Shown in pieces: positions 55,770 to 64,000 of a DNA stretch of 64,000 nt. Position numbers and translations under genes: made by a program. Below the pieces are notes generated by a model, which was not told the DNA's origin, made no database searches, and saw only the letters and a list, made by a program, of their open reading frames with translations. Every line of letters starts with the position of its first letter. Position 1 is the first letter of the stretch. The stretch comes from Muribaculaceae bacterium (GTDB lineage: Bacteria; Bacteroidota; Bacteroidia; Bacteroidales; Muribaculaceae), in NCBI GenBank assembly GCA_017436845.1, contig JAFSCJ010000016.1, positions 62,001-126,000 on the forward strand. The letters run 5' to 3'.

Positions 55770-57524
55770 ATGAGTAGTATTCAATCGGTATTAAACAAAA
55801 TCAAGGATGCCTTTTCATTGTACACTATTTCGATTTTCCCATTACCTACAGAAAAAGGAATAGGATTATTGAAAGGCATCCTTGATACCTTTTTTCACGA
55901 TGCTTTAGGACATTCGTACGAGGAAGAGCATTGCGTATGTTATGTCGACATAAAAAAGTCTATAAAGATTAAAGTTTACGATCAGTCAAAATACGCTGTT
56001 ACAGTAAACGATTGCATTTTATCGTGTTATAAAGATGATTTGGTTATATTTGATGCTTCTATAGAGGGCGATAATCATGAAATAAATAACTATAGACTTG
56101 CTAATGCCCTGCAATCACCTCTCGAGCATGTGCTGGTTGTGAGTAGAACATATCTCCCACTAAATATCTATACCTATAAAACAGGCGGATTCCCATCATA
56201 TAAACAACAATCTTTGTCCAACGAATCGATTCTGAAATGGTTAGAAAGCGAATTATCAAGAATAGACTTTCATATATTAAGAGATCGCAGTACAAAAGGA
56301 ATAAAGAATGTAGTCAACTACCTAAAAGCAAGTAAAGCAGAGCATGATTCCATTCGTGCTACTGAAACTTCTGTGTTTATCAGTTTCCGAACAAAATATG
56401 CACAACTTGAGGAAAACAGCGAATACAAGTATTCCGTTTCCGAACTTGCCAGAAGAATTGAAACAGGTTGCTATGGGGAACCTCGCACTGTAAAATATTT
56501 AGATAATGGTAGCCTTGTGTTTAACACGGAACTGCTGACTCAATGGAAAGCCTGGCAATTGCTATGCATAATAGATAAAGAATACATTTCCTATTGCGAT
56601 GAAATGTGGATATATGCAAGCGACGATTATTTAAATTCATGGTGGACAATGGGTGAGCAAATACTCTTCTCGTATTTGGTGTATCAAAAGATAGATAAAC
56701 GACCATCGCCATGTGCTCTTAAGAAACTTATGGTGTATTACCCAAAAGAAGACCGAGTTGAAGAGATTAAGCCTGTCCCTATTAATGATTCTATTGCTAA
56801 GAGTATTCGTACAATATTAGCAGATTGCCATCCACAGGATTTAAACCTTTATTCAAAACTTTCTCTCATTGCAATGCGTCAGATTGTCTTTGGAAATGAA
56901 CGACAATTCCAAAATGGTCTTCTCGAACAAGGGAAATTCGTACTCAAAATAATGGTAAGAGAGTTATATAAAGCAGGAATGAGCCAGGAAGAAGTGCAGG
57001 AAAGAATAAATCAATTATGTGAATCAGAAGAGTTTTGGAGTGATTTAAACAATAAGTTTGTGGACTTCCGGAATAACTTCCACAATAATCAATTGACAGA
57101 GGAACAGATAGAGCCTTTTTTGAAAGCAGTCAACCTGATGCAAGAAACCACAGAAAAACTTGGTGAAGTGATTGACATACCAGACTTTATGGAACGCTAT
57201 GTAGATATGCTGTCTGATAAGTTTTTATCAGAGGAGTTTTGGGAACAGGTTGTCTACAATGATAGTTTGGATGGTAACGGACATATCAGCAATTTACACA
57301 GAATACTGACAGAAGATCGCATAATGAAACATTTATCCATGGATTTTCCTGGGCACAAGGTAGTTTCTAATATTTTCGACATAAAAGAGGGAGATATTGT
57401 CAATGGTAAAAAAGTGGTGAAAATGCCATCCCGTTATATTTATATGCCCCTATTGCCTAATGAGATAGATCCTTCACCAACAAATAATAGTTTATATGAA
57501 ATGCCAGTTTATATTTTGGAGTAA
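55770..57524 (+). CDS. Divergent TIR-like domain protein
   Basis: 584 residues, no signal peptide. The N-terminal 190 residues are alpha/beta of unknown type. Residues about 205-340 look like a TIR fold: ETSVFISFRTKYAQLEE as first strand, a middle strand CDEMWIYASDDYLNSWWTMGEQILFSYLVYQK with the SWW-x-x-x-E pattern of the TIR catalytic Glu region, then KKLMVYYPK. The C-terminal half is helical with many acidic residues (EEVQERINQLCESEEFW, and so on) and ends in a small beta segment. It starts 16 bases after the previous gene's stop. Could be an NAD-cleaving effector. Confidence 0.6.
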   Translation: MSSIQSVLNKIKDAFSLYTISIFPLPTEKGIGLLKGILDTFFHDALGHSYEEEHCVCYVDIKKSIKIKVYDQSKYAVTVNDCILSCYKDDLVIFDASIEGDNHEINNYRLANALQSPLEHVLVVSRTYLPLNIYTYKTGGFPSYKQQSLSNESILKWLESELSRIDFHILRDRSTKGIKNVVNYLKASKAEHDSIRATETSVFISFRTKYAQLEENSEYKYSVSELARRIETGCYGEPRTVKYLDNGSLVFNTELLTQWKAWQLLCIIDKEYISYCDEMWIYASDDYLNSWWTMGEQILFSYLVYQKIDKRPSPCALKKLMVYYPKEDRVEEIKPVPINDSIAKSIRTILADCHPQDLNLYSKLSLIAMRQIVFGNERQFQNGLLEQGKFVLKIMVRELYKAGMSQEEVQERINQLCESEEFWSDLNNKFVDFRNNFHNNQLTEEQIEPFLKAVNLMQETTEKLGEVIDIPDFMERYVDMLSDKFLSEEFWEQVVYNDSLDGNGHISNLHRILTEDRIMKHLSMDFPGHKVVSNIFDIKEGDIVNGKKVVKMPSRYIYMPLLPNEIDPSPTNNSLYEMPVYILE

Positions 57525-57525
57525 T

Positions 57526-57603
57526 ATGGAAGAGAATAATGTGATAGCAACATGCAAGATAATAGATGGAGACCAAGTGATTACAGCATGTCAGAGTTTG
57601 TAA
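57526..57603 (+). CDS. Possible 25-residue peptide gene
   Basis: MEENNVIATCKIIDGDQVIT and five more residues, starting one base after the TIR-like gene's stop. The 76 bases from its stop to the next ATG (57680) hold no other gene. It could be a short translated peptide, the relic of a longer gene, or chance. Confidence 0.2.
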   Translation: MEENNVIATCKIIDGDQVITACQSL

Positions 57604-57679
57604 TGCTTTGTTCATAATTTGATAAAGATAATTCGTATAAAACCTCAAAGAATACTCATGTAATTGTAAACTTAAATCA

Positions 57680-58402
57680 ATGAATAACTATATAATCCTA
57701 CTAATCGCACTACTTCCAGTAGTCATCCTAGTGTATTACATATACCATAAGGATAAGAAATCACCAGAACCAACAGGACAATTGGTTAAAGCATTCCTAT
57801 TTGGAGTTTTGTCTGTTCCATTGTCGTTTTGCATATCAATACCATTAGGTATAATTGGGCTATATCAAGTTGAGGCAATAAGTATATTAGGAAGTATCAG
57901 TACTGCGTTCTTTGGAGCTGCGATACCAGAAGAAATCGCAAAATTTATTATGTTGTGGCTGTTGTTACGAAAGAACCCTTGCTTTGATGAGAAAATGGAT
58001 GGTATTGTCTATGCAGTTTGCGTATCCCTCGGTTTTGCAGCGTTAGAGAACATTATGTATCTCTTTACCAATGCAGATAGTTACTTGTCAGTAGGTATTG
58101 TTCGTGCAATCTTCGCTGTGCCAGGGCATTTCTGTTTCGGTATTCTGATGGGATACTATTATTCATTGGCAAAATTCTATCCCAAGACATCTACAAAGAA
58201 TAAAGCTCTTATATTAGTTGCGCCTATCATCGTTCATGGACTCTACGATTCCATATTATTCATAATCAATGTGACTCCAGCCATAAGTGGCATCCTATTG
58301 ATTGTATTCGTGGTCTTTTGCCACAAAATGTGGAAATATGGGAGAAAGCGTATTGAGGAGCATTTAATGCGTGATTCGGAAGCAAAAACAGGTTTAGAAT
58401 AA
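57680..58402 (+). CDS. PrsW-family intramembrane metalloprotease
   Basis: 240 residues with about seven membrane helices. PrsW motifs are clear: FGAAIPEEIAKFIMLW (EExxK), LGFAALENIMYLF (E-N), AIFAVPGHFCFGILMGYYYS and APIIVHGLYDSILFI (HGxxD). PrsW proteases cut membrane proteins such as anti-sigma factors. In this operon the substrate could be one of the membrane TIR or channel proteins; the anti-sigma-like protein here is not membrane-bound, so that is less likely. Confidence 0.88.
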   Translation: MNNYIILLIALLPVVILVYYIYHKDKKSPEPTGQLVKAFLFGVLSVPLSFCISIPLGIIGLYQVEAISILGSISTAFFGAAIPEEIAKFIMLWLLLRKNPCFDEKMDGIVYAVCVSLGFAALENIMYLFTNADSYLSVGIVRAIFAVPGHFCFGILMGYYYSLAKFYPKTSTKNKALILVAPIIVHGLYDSILFIINVTPAISGILLIVFVVFCHKMWKYGRKRIEEHLMRDSEAKTGLE

Positions 58403-58416
58403 ATGACACTATATTA

Positions 58417-59871
58417 ATGAAAAAGTACGATATATTCATAAGCTATCGCAGGAAAGAGACTGCAGATAAAGCGGAACACCTTTTTACTCTTCTTGAGAAT
58501 GAAGGTTATATTGGACGGGTAAGTTTTGACAGAGAAAATCTTGATGGCCGATTTGATATTGAAATTCTAAAGCGGTTGGATAATTGTAAGGATTTCATTG
58601 TTATCTTAGCCCCTGATACACTATCATACCTTCAGCGAGAAGAAACCGGTTGGTATCATAGATTGGCTTATTGTACTATTGAGGAATTTCCGCATATTGA
58701 AATGGAAATGAAAGCCGCCGCCGGAACTTTAGATTTTGTCCGACTTGAAATTGCCAGAGCGTTAGCAAAAGGTAAACATATTATTCCTGTTGTGCCAATC
58801 AATTCCCTAACCTATAATTTCGATAATTTAAGGTTGACTGATGACATCTGTTTATTGACAAAGCAACATGCGGAAAGATATCAAGACACCAAAGACTTTT
58901 TGTTTAAAGATATTCTTCCGAGAATAATCAAACGTCTCAACAGTCGTCCAACTAAATTCCTGTTGGCAAAATATGTTGTTACTGTATTATTATCTGTTGT
59001 CCTTATTGGTTGCATAGGGGGATGGATAAAATGGGATGAGGAAAAAAATAGATTTAAGAATTGTCGTACTCAGGCAGACTATGAGTCTTTTGCTCAAAAT
59101 ACTTATTTCTTCCGCTCAGAATGTGAGGATAGCTTATATTGTTTCAAAGAGTTAACCAAAAATAAAGTCCCAATTAATGATGCAAAAAATACAGGTAGTA
59201 ACGATTCTATTTGGGTAGATTGGGGCAAGAACTGTTCTCTGAAACAATTGCGTACATTGCACGACGTGATTAATAATATGATGTATGTCGAGGCTGGTAC
59301 TTTCATAATGGGAGCTAAAAATCCGATTGGATTGGAGGATTTTGAACATCAAATAACCATTGAAAATGATTTCTATATCGGGAAGTTTGAGGTGACAGAA
59401 CGTGAATGGAATGTGATTATGAAGGATTCCATCGTTGGGAGCGCTAAGTTGCCTATGACAATGGTATCATGGAATGATTGCGACAAATTTAGGCACAAAC
59501 TTCGAGCATTGACAGGTTTAGTATTTGAATTACCTACTGAATCACAATGGGAATATGCCGCAAAAAAGAATGGTGAGAAGGACTGGATCTATGCTGGAAG
59601 TAATACTCCAACAGATGTAGCTAATTACATAGAGTCTTCAAAAAATGGTACTATTGAAGAAATAGACTCAAGACGCCCCAACGCCTTGGAACTCTATGAT
59701 ATGTCGGGTAATGTAGCAGAATGGTGTAGTAATGGAGATGATAAGCGTAAACGAATACGTGGAGGCTCGTTTATGAGTTCAATAGAAGAGATTGCAGTTA
59801 CATATTCCGATGTTGCTTCGGTAGATACCAAGAGTAAAGCAATTGGTCTTAGATTATTATTAAAACATTAA
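58417..59871 (+). CDS. TIR domain-transmembrane-FGE/sulfatase-modifying domain protein
   Basis: 484 residues. The N-terminal TIR domain (1-160) has YDIFISYRRKETADKAE, VSFDRENLDGRFDIEIL, FIVILAPDTL and LDFVRLEIARALAKGKHIIPV, with Glu in the usual catalytic place (RLEI). One helix (LLAKYVVTVLLSVVLIGCI) leads to an FGE-sulfatase domain at about 280-484: MYVEAGTFIMGA, YIGKFEVTEREWN, FELPTESQWEYAAKK, ALELYDMSGNVAEWC, RIRGGSF. In conflict systems this domain usually acts as a binding module. The TIR would be cytosolic and the FGE domain periplasmic. Confidence 0.85.
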   Translation: MKKYDIFISYRRKETADKAEHLFTLLENEGYIGRVSFDRENLDGRFDIEILKRLDNCKDFIVILAPDTLSYLQREETGWYHRLAYCTIEEFPHIEMEMKAAAGTLDFVRLEIARALAKGKHIIPVVPINSLTYNFDNLRLTDDICLLTKQHAERYQDTKDFLFKDILPRIIKRLNSRPTKFLLAKYVVTVLLSVVLIGCIGGWIKWDEEKNRFKNCRTQADYESFAQNTYFFRSECEDSLYCFKELTKNKVPINDAKNTGSNDSIWVDWGKNCSLKQLRTLHDVINNMMYVEAGTFIMGAKNPIGLEDFEHQITIENDFYIGKFEVTEREWNVIMKDSIVGSAKLPMTMVSWNDCDKFRHKLRALTGLVFELPTESQWEYAAKKNGEKDWIYAGSNTPTDVANYIESSKNGTIEEIDSRRPNALELYDMSGNVAEWCSNGDDKRKRIRGGSFMSSIEEIAVTYSDVASVDTKSKAIGLRLLLKH

Positions 59872-59882
59872 ATATATGACAT

Positions 59883-60530
59883 ATGAAACAGTTTTTTTTC
59901 TTGTTAATTTTGTGCTTACTGCACATAAATTTGCACGCACAAAGTGAGGATTTTAACAAAGTGTTTGACGCATGTCAACTTGCTCAATCTTCGATGAGTT
60001 ATGGTCAAGGAAGTCAATCTGAAATCCGAGAGGCAACGAATATACTTACAAAAACCCCATGGAGTCCATTGATTCTGCAAGATGTTGATGTGAAACACGA
60101 AGCGTCCATCAAAAATCACTTAGTGTTTTCCCCTGAATTTTTGAAAGCAGTTGTAGATAATCGTAGTGTGTATAAACGTGCTAAAAAGTATCAAGAAGAA
60201 CAAATGGCTACTCAACGAGGAGGAGATGTCCGGCTTTGTACTAAGTGTGTTAAGGCACAAAAGAGTGTCGTTTATGCAATTCGCCATACCGGTGGGGATT
60301 TTAATATTGCAGCTGTAGCCGAAATCAATGGGTTTATCAATATGAGTGTTGTTGTAAAAGATCAGAATGGACAAGAATCTAAACCCTATAAAATCACTTC
60401 AGACGAATTCAAAGGAGCATCTGCACGTAAACTGCAATCAATAAAAGTCCCACAAGGGAATTCAATACTTTATATTACTATTGAAAACAAATCTAAGAAA
60501 GATAAAAGCGTAGCAATTATTGTTGAATAA
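59883..60530 (+). CDS. Secreted protein of unknown function
   Basis: 215 residues with a signal peptide (MKQFFFLLILCLLHINLHA). The first part is helical (DFNKVFDACQLAQSSMSYGQG). A CxxC pair (VRLCTKCVKAQKS) lies mid-way, and the rest is beta-rich (NGFINMSVVVKDQNGQESKP, IPQGNSILYITIENKS-like VPQGNSILYITIENK). It starts 11 bases after the TIR-FGE gene and ends 16 bases before the TPR-CHAT start. Possibly a periplasmic partner or substrate of those two. Confidence 0.65.
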   Translation: MKQFFFLLILCLLHINLHAQSEDFNKVFDACQLAQSSMSYGQGSQSEIREATNILTKTPWSPLILQDVDVKHEASIKNHLVFSPEFLKAVVDNRSVYKRAKKYQEEQMATQRGGDVRLCTKCVKAQKSVVYAIRHTGGDFNIAAVAEINGFINMSVVVKDQNGQESKPYKITSDEFKGASARKLQSIKVPQGNSILYITIENKSKKDKSVAIIVE

Positions 60531-60546
60531 AATAGATTTCGATGAG

Positions 60547-63321
60547 ATGAAAAAATTAATATTTCTATTGGTTTGTTTTTTGTCGGTATTAACTTCTTTC
60601 TCTCAGACTGAAACAGCCCAAGCCATGTATGCTGAGGCCACAGCCGGAAAAATGACAGTAAATCAATATTTAAAACAAGATTTTGCATCAGTGGATTCTG
60701 TTACTATGCATGATTTGGCTGTATTATTCTACCAGGCAAATGATTATGCTTCAGCCGGAACTTGTTGGGAAATAGCATTGGGCAAAGTAAAGAAACATGG
60801 GAAGGCATATGAACAAATAATTAATTGTCTTTATTTGGTATATGAAGATAATTACGAGAAACTACAGTGGTTGTTGCAAATAGCAGAAGAACATTGTCAA
60901 CAAGAACTTTTGAAAGATTGTAATGACTATAAATGTAAACTTGAACGTGCTCAATATTATGTTACGCATGGAGATGAAGTTAAGGCGAAAGAGCATATAA
61001 AAGAATCTATTGAATTATGTCAAACAGAGGAACAACGTATAGAGGTAGAGGAGGCTTATGCAAAAATTCTTTTTCAAATAAGAGATTTTGAGGGAGCGGC
61101 ACAATATTTTCATTCAGTTGCAAATCGTTGGAAGGGACTTGAAAATATAGAGAAGTATGGCGATGCGATGTATTGGTCGGCACAAAATTATATTCTATCG
61201 TCAAAATACGATGTTGCAGAAAATCATTCTCGCAAAGCAGTAGAGGTATCCCAAAATGATACTACAGCTGAAGGAGGGAAAAAGTATATAAAACATCTTG
61301 TTTGCTTAGGAGATGCTCTATTTTGTCAACAGAAAAACGAGGAGGCATTAGAAATCTACATTGTTGAATTGGAAGAATGTAAGAAGATATTGCCTAATAC
61401 CGAGGAACATGCCGATGCATTAGAAGATATCGGTAAAGTGTTAGTGCGTTTGAAACAGTTTGATGAAGCCGAATTGCATTTACAACAAGCTTGTAATATG
61501 TATAAGACACTCAATCTTGATAGCAAATATTCTAATACATATAGTGAGTTGTTGATATGTATGCGCAAATCCGGGAATAATGATGTTGCCGATGAAATGG
61601 AACAAGATGCAGATTTAAAACGTAAAGAGGTCCACCAACGTATACTTGATAGTGAATTAAAAAGCCTTGCAATAACAGAAAAGTATCTTGGAAGCATAGT
61701 TTATACTAATTCATTGAATACTATTGCAGGTTGTTATTATGGCCTTGATAAATATAGGGATGCAGCCCATTATTTTGAGCTGTATACTGAAAATCTACGA
61801 AAGATGCTCCAAGAAAAATTCCTTTTACTTACTGATGTCGATAGAGAAAGGATTTGGAGTGAACATCAACAACATATAGATGACTACCGATTCAATGTTG
61901 CAGCATTGCCAGACTCTGTTACTGATTTAATGTCATTATATGTTCCTATTTTATACGATATGGAACTTATTTCTAAAGGTATTATGCTTAACTCTGTCAT
62001 TGAATTTGAAAAAGTCTTGGAACGTACTGGAGATATAGAACTTTTAAAGATATATAACCAAGTCAAAGCCAACCAACAACAGATAGAAGAATTACAATCT
62101 ATAGTATCAGATGAAAACTTACAAAAGGTACTCTCTTTAAAGCAAATTAATACCAATCTCCAGCGGACGCTTATGACCGATTGTGCGACTTATAGCGACT
62201 ATACAAATTACCTCTCATTTACATGGCGAGATGTTCAGGCAAAATTAGGAGTAAATGATATTGCTATAGAATTTACAACAGTTCCATTATCTCCGTTAGA
62301 CAAAGATAATTATATCTTAGCACTTATACTCACTTCCACCGGTGAACCCACAATGGAACTCATAAGCACTAAAGCGATTATTAAGAATATGGTTAGCAAG
62401 GATGACTTGTACGATAATAGCCAATATTATAATTTGTTTTGGGGATTTATGCAACGACACCTTATAGGTAAGAAAAGAGTATATTTTGCTCCGGATAATA
62501 ATCTAAGTAATATTGCAGTTGAGTATTTGTTAGATGGTGATTTGTCATTTTATGAAAAATATGAGGTTTATCGTCTGTCTTCAACAAAGGAACTTTGTCG
62601 TAATTATTCCGAAAAATCATCACAAAAGACTATAGCAATTTTTGGAAATATAGATTACAATACTCAGAAGACAAGTACTCAAAGAGGTTCTCTATCATAC
62701 GGTCAGTTAAAATATAGTAAGGAAGAAGTTGAAAACATAGACTCAGCAATGAGGAAAGTCTATAAGGTCAGTGTATATGAAAAGGAAAGAGCCACAGAAC
62801 AAAGTTTCCGAAAGCTTTCAGACAATACACCAACCATACTTCATGTATCTTCACACGGGGACTATGACGGAAATGACAAAACCTCTAATGTAGATGCTAT
62901 GAATAATAGTTATCTTGCTCTTAGTGGAATTAACAACATCTTTTCTACTGATATACAAAACGATGGTAAAATTACTGCTGCTGATATAGCTCAGATGAAC
63001 CTACGTCAATGTGATATGGCAGTTCTTTCGGCCTGCAATACTGGTTTAGGCGGTAAAGGAAGCGATGGCATATTCGGTCTTCAACGAGGCTTTAAGAATG
63101 CAGGAGTCCGTTCTCTTTTAATGAGTCTCAAACCCGTATATGATGAAAGTACGGCAAAACTTATGACGGCTTTTTATGAGGGTTTATCTAAAGGTAAATC
63201 TAAGCGTCAATCTCTTCTTGATGCTCAAAATGCAATAAAAGCAATGGGATGCAAAGACGATAAAAATTACAAAGAAGGTAAATATTGGGCTCCATTTATT
63301 TTGTTAGATGGGTTAAAATAA
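60547..63321 (+). CDS. Secreted TPR-CHAT domain protease
   Basis: 924 residues from the ATG at 60547 (MKKLIFLLVCFLSVLTSFSQ, a signal peptide); an upstream TTG is weaker. TPR-like helical repeats fill about 40-460 (for example YEKLQWLLQIAEEHCQQE, AQYFHSVANRW, GDALFCQQKNEEALEIY). A C-terminal CHAT peptidase domain follows with ILHVSSHGDYDG (His770) and MAVLSACNTGLGGKGSDGIFG (Cys830), both catalytic residues intact, and AGVRSLLMSLKPV. CHAT proteases cut specific partners when their TPR part is triggered. Export of this one to the periplasm is unusual. Confidence 0.9.
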   Translation: MKKLIFLLVCFLSVLTSFSQTETAQAMYAEATAGKMTVNQYLKQDFASVDSVTMHDLAVLFYQANDYASAGTCWEIALGKVKKHGKAYEQIINCLYLVYEDNYEKLQWLLQIAEEHCQQELLKDCNDYKCKLERAQYYVTHGDEVKAKEHIKESIELCQTEEQRIEVEEAYAKILFQIRDFEGAAQYFHSVANRWKGLENIEKYGDAMYWSAQNYILSSKYDVAENHSRKAVEVSQNDTTAEGGKKYIKHLVCLGDALFCQQKNEEALEIYIVELEECKKILPNTEEHADALEDIGKVLVRLKQFDEAELHLQQACNMYKTLNLDSKYSNTYSELLICMRKSGNNDVADEMEQDADLKRKEVHQRILDSELKSLAITEKYLGSIVYTNSLNTIAGCYYGLDKYRDAAHYFELYTENLRKMLQEKFLLLTDVDRERIWSEHQQHIDDYRFNVAALPDSVTDLMSLYVPILYDMELISKGIMLNSVIEFEKVLERTGDIELLKIYNQVKANQQQIEELQSIVSDENLQKVLSLKQINTNLQRTLMTDCATYSDYTNYLSFTWRDVQAKLGVNDIAIEFTTVPLSPLDKDNYILALILTSTGEPTMELISTKAIIKNMVSKDDLYDNSQYYNLFWGFMQRHLIGKKRVYFAPDNNLSNIAVEYLLDGDLSFYEKYEVYRLSSTKELCRNYSEKSSQKTIAIFGNIDYNTQKTSTQRGSLSYGQLKYSKEEVENIDSAMRKVYKVSVYEKERATEQSFRKLSDNTPTILHVSSHGDYDGNDKTSNVDAMNNSYLALSGINNIFSTDIQNDGKITAADIAQMNLRQCDMAVLSACNTGLGGKGSDGIFGLQRGFKNAGVRSLLMSLKPVYDESTAKLMTAFYEGLSKGKSKRQSLLDAQNAIKAMGCKDDKNYKEGKYWAPFILLDGLK

Positions 63322-63346
63322 ACACTGTACCAAACATTACCATAAT

Positions 63347-64000
63347 ATGATTAATGAGTATTTAGCTTTCATCAGTTATAAGCGTGAGGATGAAAAGTGG
63401 GCGAAATGGCTACAACATAAATTGGAACATTATAAATTACCAACTTCGGTAAGAAAAACAAATCCATCCCTACCAGAACGTGTGCGTCCCGTATTTAAGG
63501 ATACTACGGATCTAGCCGGAGGAGTACTCGAAAAAGCCATTAAAGAAGCACTGTATTTCTCAAAATATTTAATCGTTATATGTTCGCCTCGTGCAGCACA
63601 GTCGCCTTGGGTATGCAAAGAAGTACAGGAGTTTATCAACTTTGGTCGCGAGGAATTCATTATCCCATTCATTGTTGATGGAGAACCGAATTCTAAAGAT
63701 CTTAATAAGGAGTGTTTTCCTGAGTCATTACGTACTCTGATTGGAGAAAAAGAGTTATTAGGAATAAATATTAACGAGAATGGACGAGATGTAGCTTCAA
63801 TTAAGGTTGTTGCTAGAATGTTCAATATACAATTTGACACACTTTGGCAACGATATCAACGAGAATTAGCAAGACGAAAAAGGATTGTTATAACAGGCAT
63901 TATCATATTTATCTCATTAATATCATTAATTGCAATGTTGATTGGAGCTCAAAATATTGAAATAAAAAATAAAAAATCTGAGATAGAAGAAAAATACCGA
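63347..64000 (+). CDS. TIR domain protein with transmembrane helix; 3' end outside window
   Basis: 218 codons are visible and the frame is open to the last base. TIR motifs: INEYLAFISYKREDEKWA, FKDTTDLAGGVLEKAIKEAL, FSKYLIVICSPRAAQSPWVCKEVQEFIN (Glu in the catalytic place), FIIPFIVDGEP. After about residue 180 come a basic segment and a helix (ITGIIIFISLISLIAMLIG), then a charged start of the next domain. Related proteins continue with WD40, TPR or FGE modules. It starts 25 bases after the CHAT gene in the same operon. Confidence 0.85.
   Translation, partial: MINEYLAFISYKREDEKWAKWLQHKLEHYKLPTSVRKTNPSLPERVRPVFKDTTDLAGGVLEKAIKEALYFSKYLIVICSPRAAQSPWVCKEVQEFINFGREEFIIPFIVDGEPNSKDLNKECFPESLRTLIGEKELLGININENGRDVASIKVVARMFNIQFDTLWQRYQRELARRKRIVITGIIIFISLISLIAMLIGAQNIEIKNKKSEIEEKYR

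Noticed and set aside
1..64000. CRISPR array, prophage or insertion sequence
   Set aside because: No regularly spaced short repeats, no phage structural genes and no transposase or integrase motifs were seen; the RHS repeats are coding.

Overview
The window is a chromosomal segment of a Bacteroidales bacterium, with a gut lineage such as Muribaculaceae plausible but not provable from the sequence. The evidence is the TAnnTTTG -7 promoter element in front of many genes and Bacteroidota-typical families: DUF5103, DUF3109, DUF4369-TlpA, DUF4105, UpxY antiterminator, DUF6443-type RHS protein, DUF4295 next to rpmG/rpmB, and a GH3-beta-lactamase fusion. DNA is AT-rich overall; the RHS core segments are clearly richer in GC than the DNA around them.

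Region 1 (1-11.2 kb) is an RHS polymorphic-toxin locus. It begins with the end of a YD-repeat protein, then a secreted protein with a T9SS-like tail, then a 1104-residue RHS protein whose C-terminal tip looks like a clan CD (caspase/CHAT-fold) cysteine peptidase. After it come a chain of candidate immunity genes (secreted protein, DUF695-like, Imm11-like) and three displaced RHS tips. Two of these have their own signal peptide and a minimal core: one is a toxin with a permuted-papain-type NNCAT motif, the other is truncated. The third is an RHS protein collapsed by internal deletion that carries a HEAYGH metallopeptidase-like tip. GC-rich core repeats, up to 91 bp identical, link the copies.

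Region 2 (11.2-46 kb) is mostly housekeeping: two SNF-family symporters, VanZ-like protein, TlpA-like thioredoxin lipoprotein, acyl-CoA synthetase, TypA/BipA, PepSY-like protein, a minus-strand operon ung / C_GCAxxG / DUF5103 / DUF3109, tRNA-Arg(CCG), DUF2442-DUF4160 pair, the rpmB-rpmG-DUF4295 cluster with cinA and tsaD, NhaC-type antiporter, M16 protease, MntP, GH3-serine hydrolase fusion, 5'-nucleotidase, a short GMP synthase lacking the glutaminase catalytic residues, a frameshifted acyltransferase, SecA, an alkaline-phosphatase-superfamily protein and a DUF4105 membrane protein. A four-helix-bundle gene between tsaD and cinA is interrupted by an in-frame stop.

Region 3 (46.2-64 kb, continuing off the right end) is the most unusual part: a co-directional run of about a dozen tightly spaced genes headed by an UpxY/NusG-like antiterminator. 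It encodes a Castor/Pollux-like channel with tandem Rossmann domains and a C-terminal RyR domain; an ECF-type sigma factor overlapping a protein made of an anti-sigma-like segment, a C39/papain-like peptidase and a second RyR domain; a membrane TIR-like protein; a TIR remnant; a transglutaminase-kinase-zinc ribbon-TIR protein with a frameshift in the TIR domain; a divergent TIR protein; a PrsW intramembrane protease; a TIR-TM-FGE protein; a small secreted protein; a secreted TPR-CHAT protease; and another TIR-TM protein cut by the window edge. I interpret it as a multi-effector biological-conflict or signalling island that couples ion or nucleotide sensing (RyR, channel) to TIR and protease effectors. 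That function is inferred from domain content and operon structure and has not been demonstrated.
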